A DNA stretch of 5,036 nt from Gemmatimonadota bacterium (GTDB lineage Bacteria; Gemmatimonadota; Gemmatimonadetes; Gemmatimonadales; GWC2-71-9), in NCBI GenBank assembly GCA_003221825.1, contig QHUE01000082.1:1-5036 (forward strand). The letters run 5' to 3'. The notes under the pieces are model-generated. The model saw nothing but the letters and a program-made list of their open reading frames with translations, searched no databases and was not told the DNA's origin. The translations under genes and the position numbers were made by a program. This document shows positions 1 to 5,036 of this stretch, piece by piece (the stretch's first letter is position 1; the number at the start of each line of letters is the position of its first letter).

Positions 1-478
1 AGGGACTGTTCGACGACGGGTGGAACATGATGTCGAGGTCGGTCCCCATGCGCAGCCACACGCGGTTGTTGAGCTGATAGCGCACACCGATGAGCCCCGA
101 GAAACCTCCGTCAGTCGCGTCTAGTGAGCCACGGTATGCATTGTGGACATATCCGGCGCCCAACAGGCCCTCGACGCGCCCGGGGCGTCCAAGGCCCACG
201 ACGAGACGGGCATGCAGCGGGGTGTAGATGGCGGAGCCGGCGCTCCGATCGCTGGAGGTGCGCGACATATCGAGCTCGAACGCGAGCCGGGGCCGCACGT
301 ACACGGCCAGGCGCCCGCCAGCACCCACGGTATTGCTCATCCCCAGGTTGTTATCGAAATCCGTAAACCGCGCGAGCGCACCGATCTCGACAGCGCCAGG
401 TCGCTGGGCCGACGCGGGCGCCGCGAGCAGGAGCGCCACCGCCGATAACGCCATGCACCGAGCCATGCCGGCCGTCAT
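1..478 (-). CDS. Probable outer-membrane beta-barrel protein, C-terminus cut by left window edge
   Basis: An uninterrupted reading frame starts at ATG 478 and runs off the left edge, giving 159 visible residues. The N-terminus is a good Sec signal peptide: after MTAGMARCM comes a hydrophobic core, then APASAQ, with likely cleavage after A24 (ASA|Q). The mature part has alternating polar and apolar stretches ending in aromatic or charged turns, for example VEIGALARF, GGRLAVYVRPRLAFELDM, HARLVVGLG, EGLLGAGYV and GLIGVRYQL. This is the pattern of OmpA-like or porin-family transmembrane beta strands, and glycines are frequent. About six strands are visible. Whether an OmpA-type peptidoglycan-binding domain follows cannot be seen. 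The start overlaps the stop of the upstream plug-domain gene (ATGA), so translation is probably coupled. The fold is inferred from pattern only. The ligand or pore function is unknown. Confidence 0.75.
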   Translation of the reverse strand, partial: MTAGMARCMALSAVALLLAAPASAQRPGAVEIGALARFTDFDNNLGMSNTVGAGGRLAVYVRPRLAFELDMSRTSSDRSAGSAIYTPLHARLVVGLGRPGRVEGLLGAGYVHNAYRGSLDATDGGFSGLIGVRYQLNNRVWLRMGTDLDIMFHPSSNSP

Positions 479-912
479 GGTGATCTCTCTCCTCGTCCGC
501 GTTTGGTGGTAATCACGATCACGCCATTCGCGCCGCGCGATCCGTACATGCTCGTGTCCGCCGCGTCCTTCAGCACTTCGATCCGCGCAACGTCGCCGGG
601 CGAGAGATCCGCCAGCATGCTGCTCATGGATTCGTTCGGAATGGGGATACCGTCGATCACGACGAGGGGATTGTCGTCCGTTGGATTCCCCCGGATGCTG
701 CGTTGCCCACGGATCCGGAGCCGATAGTTCCCGTCCGCCAACCGGGTCACTTCGAGACCCGGCACGCCGCGCAGCATCTCTTCAACCCGCGTGACCCGCG
801 CATCGGTTTTGCGAGGGATGATCGTCGATACACCTGGCGCGTTCGGCGCAGTCCGCGCACCTCCGCACGCGATCGCGCACGCGACGAACAGGCTGAACAC
901 GAAACGTCTCAT
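475..912 (-). CDS. Plug-domain-only SusC/RagA-type lipoprotein
   Basis: A 145-residue protein. Residues 1-16 form a short basic and hydrophobic signal ending CAIAC, so C16 is a plausible lipidated cysteine (the -3 residue is Ala, not the usual Leu). Residues about 40-138 match a TonB-dependent receptor plug: VEEMLRGVPGLEV, then RLRIRGQRS, NPLVVIDGIPI (82-91), LSPGDVARIEVLKDA (103-117) and the SusC/RagA signature SMYGSRGANGVIVITTKRG (121-139). Normal receptors continue with a 22-strand barrel of about 600 or more residues; here the protein ends six residues after the signature. No TonB box is evident. In the family the plug occludes the barrel and moves on contact with TonB; a free plug cannot transport. 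Envelope anchoring is inferred from the signal. The start ATG 912 has a weak AGG 5 nt upstream. The gene is divergent from the alpha-galactosidase and overlaps the next gene by 4 nt. Confidence 0.85.
   Translation of the reverse strand: MRRFVFSLFVACAIACGGARTAPNAPGVSTIIPRKTDARVTRVEEMLRGVPGLEVTRLADGNYRLRIRGQRSIRGNPTDDNPLVVIDGIPIPNESMSSMLADLSPGDVARIEVLKDAADTSMYGSRGANGVIVITTKRGRGERSP
485..494 (-). promoter_or_regulatory. Ribosome binding site of the beta-barrel gene
   Basis: On the minus strand the purine run GAGGAGAGAG ends 6 nt before ATG 478, with its GGAG core 10 nt away. It selects ATG 478 over the in-frame ATGs at 466 and 454. It lies inside the last codons of the plug-domain gene, so initiation here can be coupled to termination at 475-477. 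Confidence 0.6.
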
Positions 913-963
913 GGTGGCCTGGGTGCGAATCTGCCGTGCGCCTGAGCGACGTCAAGTTGGTAA

Positions 964-983
964 GTGTCGCGCGCGCGCGACAC
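964..983. repeat. Perfect 20-bp palindrome with (CG)6 core in the divergent intergenic region
   Basis: GTGT, then six CG dinucleotides, then ACAC read identically on both strands. It lies 51 bp before the plug-gene start and 57 bp before the chosen alpha-galactosidase start. It is too self-symmetric (no loop) and has no following T-run, so it is not an intrinsic terminator. It could be a dimeric-regulator operator or a Z-DNA-prone CG tract. In a genome this GC-rich it could also arise by chance. No regulator is identifiable. Confidence 0.5.
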
Positions 984-1040
984 GTCTCCGCGCCGCCCCG
1001 CTTGCGAGCGCCCCTGGCGGCCCGCAATTTCAACGCGATC

Positions 1041-2282
1041 ATGTCCGCGCGATTCCCGACGCTGCTCTGCCTCGCGCTCGTATTCGGCACCGGTCACACT
1101 CGTTCGTCCTCCGCGCCCCTGCTCGACAATGGTCTCGCCCGCACGCCCCCGATGGGATGGAACAGCTGGAATCACTTTCATTGCAACGTGAGCGCCCAGC
1201 TGATCAGGGAAACGGCGGACGCGATGGTCTCGGGCGGGTTGCGCGACGCGGGATACCAGTACGTCGTGATCGACGACTGCTGGCAAGTCGCGCGCGACCG
1301 CGCCGGCCGGCTCGTGGCCGACTCCGCCCGCTTCCCGGGTGGAATCAAGCCGCTCGCCGACTACGTGCATTCCAAGGGGCTCAAGTTCGGGATCTACACC
1401 GATGCCGGTCGCCTCACGTGCCAAGGCCGCCCCGGGACCTACGGCTCAGAGGAGATTGATGCACGCACGTTCGCCGAGTGGGGCGTGGACTACGTGAAGG
1501 AGGATTGGTGCAACTCGGAGGGGCTCGACGCGCCGACCCAGTATGCCAAGTTCCGCGATGCCCTCGCCAAAGCGGGGCGCCCCATCGTCTTCAGTATCTG
1601 CGAGTGGGGCTCGAATCAGCCGTGGGAGTGGGGCCCGCGCACCGGCAACTTGTGGCGCACCACCGGCGACATCGGTGACCGGTGGGCCAGCATGATCGCC
1701 ATCCTGGACCTCTCGAGTCAGCACGGGCACGCCGCCAGTCCGGGCGCCTGGAACGATCCCGATATGCTGGAAGTGGGCAACGGGGGCATGACGGACGACG
1801 AGTACCGCGCCCACTTCAGCCTGTGGGCCGTCATGGCGGCGCCGCTCATGGCCGGCAACGACGTCCGCACCATGACTGCGGTGACCCACGACATCCTCAC
1901 CACCAAAGAGGTGATCGCGGTTGACCAAGACTCGCTGGGCGCACAGGGAATGTTGGTGCAGGAACCGGCGCCGGACCTCCAGGTCTGGTCCAAACCGCTC
2001 GCCGATGGCTCGCGCGCCGTGGTCCTGCTCAACCGGTCGGGCTTGCAGACCGTTATCACGGCGTCGTGGCGCGCGCTTGGGCTGCGGGGCTCCGCGCGCG
2101 TGCGCGATCTCTGGACCCACAGCGACGTCGGCGTGATGACCGACCGCTTCAACGCCACGGTGCCGGCACACGGCGTCGTGATGGTCCGCATCACCCCTGT
2201 CACCGGAGGCGGACGTAACTCTAGTACTTCAGCCCCGCCTTCTCGGCAAACGCCCTCACGGCTTCCTGCTCCTCGACGCTGA
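1041..2282 (+). CDS. Secreted GH27 alpha-galactosidase (melibiase)
   Basis: A 413-residue retaining glycoside hydrolase of family 27. It is expected to remove terminal alpha-linked galactose from oligosaccharides or plant galactomannan outside the cytoplasm. The signal peptide covers about residues 1-25 (hydrophobic FPTLLCLALVFG, likely cut near SSSA|P). The (beta/alpha)8 barrel has the family landmarks in order: PPMGWNSWNHF (36-46), VIDDCW (76-81), TCQGRPGTYG (126-135), DYVKEDWC with nucleophile D155, ICEWG (186-190, substrate loop of galactose-specific members), RTTGD with acid/base D210, and AWNDPDML (236-243). A C-terminal beta-sandwich starts at about residue 290. Glu precedes the nucleophile where Tyr or Phe is more usual. 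ATG 1041 is chosen because it opens the signal peptide; a GTG at 936 would add 35 non-signal residues. No clear Shine-Dalgarno is visible. The last 20 codons overlap dnaJ on the opposite strand. Related GH27 enzymes act on alpha-GalNAc or beta-arabinopyranosides, so the exact substrate is unproven. Confidence 0.93.
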   Translation: MSARFPTLLCLALVFGTGHTRSSSAPLLDNGLARTPPMGWNSWNHFHCNVSAQLIRETADAMVSGGLRDAGYQYVVIDDCWQVARDRAGRLVADSARFPGGIKPLADYVHSKGLKFGIYTDAGRLTCQGRPGTYGSEEIDARTFAEWGVDYVKEDWCNSEGLDAPTQYAKFRDALAKAGRPIVFSICEWGSNQPWEWGPRTGNLWRTTGDIGDRWASMIAILDLSSQHGHAASPGAWNDPDMLEVGNGGMTDDEYRAHFSLWAVMAAPLMAGNDVRTMTAVTHDILTTKEVIAVDQDSLGAQGMLVQEPAPDLQVWSKPLADGSRAVVLLNRSGLQTVITASWRALGLRGSARVRDLWTHSDVGVMTDRFNATVPAHGVVMVRITPVTGGGRNSSTSAPPSRQTPSRLPAPRR

Positions 2283-3318
2283 GCTTCTCTGGCAGCGTGA
2301 CGTGGGCTTCGACGTACATATCGCCACGCCGTCCATTCTTTTCGATACCATGGCCGGAAATCCGGAACTTCTGCCCGTGCTGCGTCCCGGCAGGAATCCG
2401 GAGCACGACGCGCTTGTCGTCCAGCGTCTTGACCTTGATCCGCGATCCCAGGAGCGCCTGGGCGAGGTTGATCGGCACGACACCGATCAGATCGAGTCCC
2501 TCGCGCCGGAAGAAGCGATCGGTCGCAATGTGGATCTGGACGATGAGATCGCCACGGCCTTTGGGGCCCTGATTCTTGAGGCGCAGGCGCGCGCCCTCTT
2601 CGATCCCGGCCGGGATATCGACGTTGATGCGCTTCTCGACGCGCAGCTCTCCACTGCCCTGGCACGTGGGGCAGCGCTGCGAGGGCACGGTCCCCTTGCC
2701 GCGACAGACCGGACAGGGACGATTGACGGCGAACCCGCCCTGACCGAACGACACCGTGCCCCGCCCTTTGCACTCGGGGCACGTATTGACCGTCGCGCCT
2801 TTCGCCGCTCCGCTGCCGCCGCAGGTCGGACAGACCTCGGGCATCGCGAGCGTGATCGGCACCGTCCCGCCCAGCGCCGCGACGCGGAACGGAATCGTGA
2901 CCTCGGTCTCGGTGTCTTCGGGCTCGGGTTCGCGACCCCCCCCCCCTCCCGCACCGCGACGGCCGAAGATGGACGAGAAGATGTCGCCCAGCCCCCCCAG
3001 GTCCGAAATGTCGAAGTCACCGCTGTCCTGCGGAGCGCCGCGGCCGCGTCGCGCACTCCCGGCTCCGCCACCAAAGCCCCCTGAACCCGCGAACGCGCCG
3101 TACCGGCGCAGCTGATCGTATTTCTTGCGCTTTTCGCCGTCGCTCAGCACGTCGTGCGCTTCGTTGATTTCCTTGAAGCGGTCGGCAGCCTGCGGATTGT
3201 TGGGATTGCGGTCGGGATGGTACTGTTTGGCCAGCCGCCGGAAAGCCTTCTTGATTTCGTCCGTCGTGGCGCTTTCAGCGACTCCCAACACCTGATAGTA
3301 GTCGCGCTGTGCTGCCAT
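2221..3318 (-). CDS. dnaJ: Chaperone protein DnaJ (type A J-protein)
   Basis: A 365-residue cytoplasmic co-chaperone that binds unfolded clients and stimulates DnaK ATP hydrolysis. The J domain spans residues 5-70 with the HPD triad at 34-36. A Gly/Phe-rich linker (about 74-128) includes DIFSSIFGRRG. The zinc-binding region has four CxxCxGxG repeats at 163-170, 180-187, 202-209 and 216-223, so both zinc sites are complete. The C-terminal substrate-binding and dimerisation domains follow (VDIPAGIEEGARLRLKNQG from 233; LGSRIKVKTLD; HGQKFRISGHGI). The length is close to the family norm of about 375. All four Cys motifs separate it from CbpA-type proteins. The start overlaps the grpE stop (TAATG, one base shared), with AGGG 6 nt upstream inside the grpE end, which points to coupled translation. 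The linker is encoded partly by an 11-G run. The 3' end overlaps the convergent alpha-galactosidase gene. Confidence 0.97.
   Translation of the reverse strand: MAAQRDYYQVLGVAESATTDEIKKAFRRLAKQYHPDRNPNNPQAADRFKEINEAHDVLSDGEKRKKYDQLRRYGAFAGSGGFGGGAGSARRGRGAPQDSGDFDISDLGGLGDIFSSIFGRRGAGGGGGREPEPEDTETEVTIPFRVAALGGTVPITLAMPEVCPTCGGSGAAKGATVNTCPECKGRGTVSFGQGGFAVNRPCPVCRGKGTVPSQRCPTCQGSGELRVEKRINVDIPAGIEEGARLRLKNQGPKGRGDLIVQIHIATDRFFRREGLDLIGVVPINLAQALLGSRIKVKTLDDKRVVLRIPAGTQHGQKFRISGHGIEKNGRRGDMYVEAHVTLPEKLSVEEQEAVRAFAEKAGLKY
2936..2946 (-). repeat. G11 homopolymer inside the dnaJ Gly-rich linker
   Basis: Eleven consecutive C on the plus strand (G on the coding strand) encode most of GGGGG at about residues 124-128 of DnaJ. 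The frame is intact on both sides: J domain before, zinc fingers after. Runs of this length are prone to polymerase slippage and to sequencing length errors. Confidence 0.9.
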
Positions 3319-3881
3319 TACTGGCCCTGCCAGGTCAGCACCACGACACGGGCCGGCCGCAGCAACGTGTCGCGCATCTTATAGCCGGGTTGCACCACCT
3401 GGCCTACGGTGTGGTCCTGCTCCGGTTTCGCAGCGGGCTGGGTGGTCACGGCCTCGTGCACGTTGGGGTCGAAGGGCACGCCCACCTGATCGATGCGTGT
3501 GACGCCCGCGCTCTCGAGCTCCTTCCACACCTTGCGTTCGACGAGATCCACGCCGTCGTGCAATGTCTTCGAGTCGATGGCCCCAGGATCGATGTGCGCG
3601 AAGCGTGACAAATCGTCCAACGCGTCGGCCAGCCGAGACACGAGCTCCGCTTGCGCGCGTGCCCACACTTCGGCGCGCTCCTTGGCCGTCCGCTTCCGGA
3701 AGTTGTCGTACTCGGCAGCGAGTCGCAGATGCCGATCCTTCCAGACGTCGATCTCGGACGCCTCCGGCGGCGGTGCTTCAGGCGCCGCAGCCTCAGGGGG
3801 CGGCGCGACCGCCGCTGGCTCCTTCGGATCGGGGGCGAGAGACGGCGCATGCGGCTGGCGCGGGTGATGTTTATGGGTCAT
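3318..3881 (-). CDS. grpE: GrpE nucleotide exchange factor for DnaK
   Basis: A 187-residue cytoplasmic protein. GrpE dimers release ADP from DnaK and so reset the DnaK-DnaJ cycle. The first 40 residues are low-complexity, first His/Pro and then Pro/Ala/Glu-rich (APPPEAAAPEAPPPEASE), and are probably disordered. A charged helix starting near residue 46 (WKDRHLRLAAEYDNFRKRT) forms the usual dimeric stalk. The C-terminal beta domain carries the family signature: VPFDPNVHEAV (135-145) and VGQVVQPGYKMRDTLLRPA (159-177). ATG 3881 is preferred. An in-frame TTG at 3908 would add nine residues, but it lies within a candidate -10 box. The Shine-Dalgarno is weak (GAAAG). The gene is followed at once by dnaJ with a one-base overlap, and preceded after 69 bp by the pseudo-hydrolase gene. 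No CIRCE inverted repeat is visible, so HrcA control is not supported here. Confidence 0.95.
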   Translation of the reverse strand: MTHKHHPRQPHAPSLAPDPKEPAAVAPPPEAAAPEAPPPEASEIDVWKDRHLRLAAEYDNFRKRTAKERAEVWARAQAELVSRLADALDDLSRFAHIDPGAIDSKTLHDGVDLVERKVWKELESAGVTRIDQVGVPFDPNVHEAVTTQPAAKPEQDHTVGQVVQPGYKMRDTLLRPARVVVLTWQGQ

Positions 3882-3906
3882 AGATGGGAACTTTCGGTCT
3901 GGCAAC

Positions 3907-3935
3907 AAGATACCCCGGGCCCCTTCGTCTGGAAA
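3907..3935 (-). promoter_or_regulatory. Candidate sigma-70-like promoter for grpE-dnaJ
   Basis: In the 69-bp gap before grpE the minus strand reads TTTCCA (3935-3930), exactly 17 nt, then TATCTT (3912-3907). Each box matches four of six consensus bases (TTGACA, TATAAT). Transcription would begin near 3900, about 20 nt before ATG 3881, which fits that start. AT-containing boxes stand out in this GC-rich background, but two four-of-six matches can occur by chance. Confidence 0.3.
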
Positions 3936-3950
3936 GCGCTGGAGCCGATC

Positions 3951-4715
3951 TCACGCCGTTGCGCGATATCCCGCAAGAAAGCGCAGCAGCGCCTCGCGCA
4001 CGCGGGGCGTCGTGAGCAAGTCATAGGGAAGGTCGGGATACCACTGCACCGTCGCGTGCGCGCCGAGATCAGCCGCGAAGCGGCGGGCGACGTCCGTGTC
4101 CGTCGCGCCATCCGCACCGCCCAGCATGAACAGCAGGGGTCGCTCGATGCGCTGGTAATCGGCCAGCACCGCGCGCCGCGCCCACTGCAGCTCCGCCCGG
4201 GCCCCGGCAGTCATGAAGGCCGCGCCGCGGCCGGTGGGCAGCGTCGGCCACAGATCGGCGAGCCTCGCGGCGAGCCGTTTCCACGCGGCTGGCCGCACGC
4301 GCGCCGCGAGCCAGGGGCTGGCGATGACGGCAGCGGCCGGCGGCTCGCCAGGCTGCGTCTCGAGATAGCGAAGCACCACGAGCGCGCCGAAGCCGTGCCC
4401 GACGAGAACCTGCGGGACATCCTGCCGGCGACGCACCGCGCGGCGTAACGCTTGCAAGTCTCCCAGCAATTGGCTGAAACGGGACAGATGCCCGCGCCGT
4501 CCGCCCGAGCGGCCGTGCCCGCGCTGGTCCAGGAAGTACGCGGCGCAGCCCGCGTCTTGCAGCTGCGTGCCCAGCTCGACGAACCGGTCGGCGGGGGGGG
4601 GCCCGGCGGGTTGGGGTTGCCAATCGTGCAGCAGCAGGACGGCCACGCCGGGGCGCGCGGGCTCGTACGCGTCGTAGACGAGCGGCGTGCCGTCGGGTGC
4701 ATTGATGTGGTTCAC
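3951..4715 (-). CDS. Alpha/beta-hydrolase-fold protein lacking catalytic Ser and His (probable pseudoenzyme)
   Basis: A 254-residue protein with the layout of the serine aminopeptidase S33 / monoacylglycerol-lipase-like (Hydrolase_4) group: N-terminal strand VAVLLLHDW (24-32), DQRGHGRSGGRRGHLSRF (63-80), the nucleophile-elbow strand VLVGHGFGALVVLRY (103-117), RPLLFMLGGADGATD (192-206) and a C-terminal segment YPDLPYDLL (226-234). The expected GHSxG elbow reads GHGFG, so G108 replaces the nucleophile. The His of the usual H-E-L/I segment is Y231. The presumed acid D202 is kept. Each change is one base from the active codon (GGC versus AGC; TAT versus CAT). No signal peptide is present, so it is cytoplasmic. 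The start is GTG 4715, overlapping the cinA stop as GTGA. If active at all, it would need a different mechanism; a binding or scaffold role is possible. A G9 run lies at residues 39-41. Confidence 0.85.
   Translation of the reverse strand: MNHINAPDGTPLVYDAYEPARPGVAVLLLHDWQPQPAGPPPADRFVELGTQLQDAGCAAYFLDQRGHGRSGGRRGHLSRFSQLLGDLQALRRAVRRRQDVPQVLVGHGFGALVVLRYLETQPGEPPAAAVIASPWLAARVRPAAWKRLAARLADLWPTLPTGRGAAFMTAGARAELQWARRAVLADYQRIERPLLFMLGGADGATDTDVARRFAADLGAHATVQWYPDLPYDLLTTPRVREALLRFLAGYRATA
4593..4601 (-). repeat. G9 homopolymer inside the hydrolase-fold gene
   Basis: Nine consecutive G on the plus strand encode PPP (residues 39-41) on the coding strand. Recognisable fold motifs occur in the same frame on both sides (LLLHDW before, DQRGHG after), so the length as given keeps the gene open. 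A one-base slip would truncate it. Confidence 0.85.
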
Positions 4716-5036
4716 GGGACATTCGCCAGCAGGCGACGGAGCAAGTCGAGGGCTGCCTGTGCGGAGCGCGCGCGGATCTCACCGCGATCGCCCGGGAACA
4801 TCCGCTTCAGGGCGCGGGTCTCGGCGCCAAACCGCGCGGCGAGCCAGACGGTGCCGACCGGTTTCTCGGGGGTCCCGCCCCCAGGCCCGGCAATCCCCGT
4901 AATCGCGAGGGCGGCAGCGACCGCGAATTGTCGCTGCACGCCTTCCGCCATCGCGCTCACGACCTCTTCCGATACCGCTCCATACCGGTCGAGCAGCTCG
5001 GGCGGGACATCCAATGTCCCGCTCTTTACCACGTCG
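4712..5036 (-). CDS. pncC: CinA C-terminal domain / PncC nicotinamide-nucleotide amidase, N-terminus cut by right edge
   Basis: The frame is open to the right edge; 107 complete codons plus the stop are visible. It matches the end of the CinA C-terminal domain: VPPELLDRYGAVSEEVV, then AMAEGVQRQF, then the conserved ITGIAGPGGGTPEKPVGTVW and a final helix ending LLRRLLANVP. The family hydrolyses nicotinamide mononucleotide to nicotinic acid mononucleotide and ammonia, recycling NMN into NAD synthesis in the cytoplasm. An apparent GTG start near 5032 is internal, because the residues around it align within the domain (K-x-x-x-LDVPPELL) and well over 40 N-terminal residues of even the short form are missing. 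Whether the gene is full-length cinA (about 410 residues with a MoaB-like N-terminal domain) or stand-alone pncC (about 160) cannot be seen. It overlaps the hydrolase-fold gene by 4 nt, so they are likely co-translated. Confidence 0.92.
   Translation of the reverse strand, partial: DVVKSGTLDVPPELLDRYGAVSEEVVSAMAEGVQRQFAVAAALAITGIAGPGGGTPEKPVGTVWLAARFGAETRALKRMFPGDRGEIRARSAQAALDLLRRLLANVP

Noticed and set aside
927..955. Possible promoter for the plug gene: TTGACG (955-950), 17 nt, AGATTC (932-927)
   Set aside because: The -35 box is good but the -10 box is poor (about two or three matches), and the leader would be only about 8 nt.
936..1040. Longer alpha-galactosidase start at GTG 936
   Set aside because: The extra 35 residues are Arg/Ala-rich with no signal peptide and would bury the clear signal sequence that begins at ATG 1041; they also cross the palindrome.
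1446..2171. 241-codon open frame on the minus strand
   Set aside because: It is a shadow of the GH27 gene, which shows every family landmark on the opposite strand.
1718..2782. 354-codon open frame on the minus strand
   Set aside because: It overlaps the dnaJ coding frame on the same strand and is antisense to the alpha-galactosidase; the product is Arg/Pro-rich with no domain signature.
2302..3084. 260-codon open frame on the plus strand
   Set aside because: It is wholly antisense to dnaJ and its translation has no recognisable motif; long shadow frames are expected at this GC content.
3882..3908. TTG 3908 as the grpE start
   Set aside because: It is in frame, but it adds nine residues without family similarity and sits inside the candidate -10 box; ATG 3881 is simpler. 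It cannot be fully excluded.
3905..3932. GC-rich inverted stretch (CCCCGGGCCCC) before grpE as a terminator
   Set aside because: It has no separable stem and loop and no T-run after it on the minus strand.
3651..4448. 265-codon open frame on the plus strand
   Set aside because: It is antisense to grpE and the hydrolase-fold gene, both of which have strong family motifs; it has no motif of its own.
5030..5032. GTG near the right edge as the start of the CinA/PncC gene
   Set aside because: The frame stays open beyond it and the adjoining residues belong to the middle of the CinA C-terminal domain, so the gene is cut by the window edge.

Overview
This is a densely coded, very GC-rich bacterial window with seven protein genes and no RNA genes, mobile elements or CRISPR. 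It most resembles a Gemmatimonadota genome or a similar Gram-negative lineage. The evidence is the G/C-heavy third codon positions, a secreted plug-domain lipoprotein with a SusC/RagA-type end, an outer-membrane beta-barrel protein, and the grpE-dnaJ pair. That placement is inference from sequence character, not a database match.

Left block (1-912, minus strand): a 145-residue protein that is essentially only the plug domain of a SusC/RagA-type TonB-dependent receptor. It carries a probable lipoprotein signal. Its stop codon overlaps (ATGA) the start of a probable outer-membrane beta-barrel gene that runs off the left edge. The two look translationally coupled and both products are exported to the envelope.

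Middle (913-2282): a 128-bp divergent intergenic region holds a perfect 20-bp palindrome, GTGT(CG)6ACAC. It is followed on the plus strand by a secreted GH27 alpha-galactosidase with both catalytic aspartates. The 3' end of that gene runs 62 bp into the 3' end of dnaJ on the other strand.

Right block (2221-5036, minus strand, transcribed from right to left): the C-terminal part of cinA/pncC (NMN deamidase domain, cut by the right edge), a GTGA-coupled alpha/beta-hydrolase-fold protein, then grpE and dnaJ joined by a TAATG overlap. A possible sigma-70-like promoter lies in the short gap before grpE. GrpE (nucleotide exchange) and DnaJ (J-protein) are the co-chaperones of DnaK, which is not in the window.

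The most notable observation is that the hydrolase has glycine where the serine nucleophile should be (GHGFG instead of GHSxG) and tyrosine where the catalytic histidine should be. It keeps the rest of the fold motifs, so it looks like a pseudo-hydrolase. The second is the plug-only lipoprotein coupled to a separate small barrel gene.
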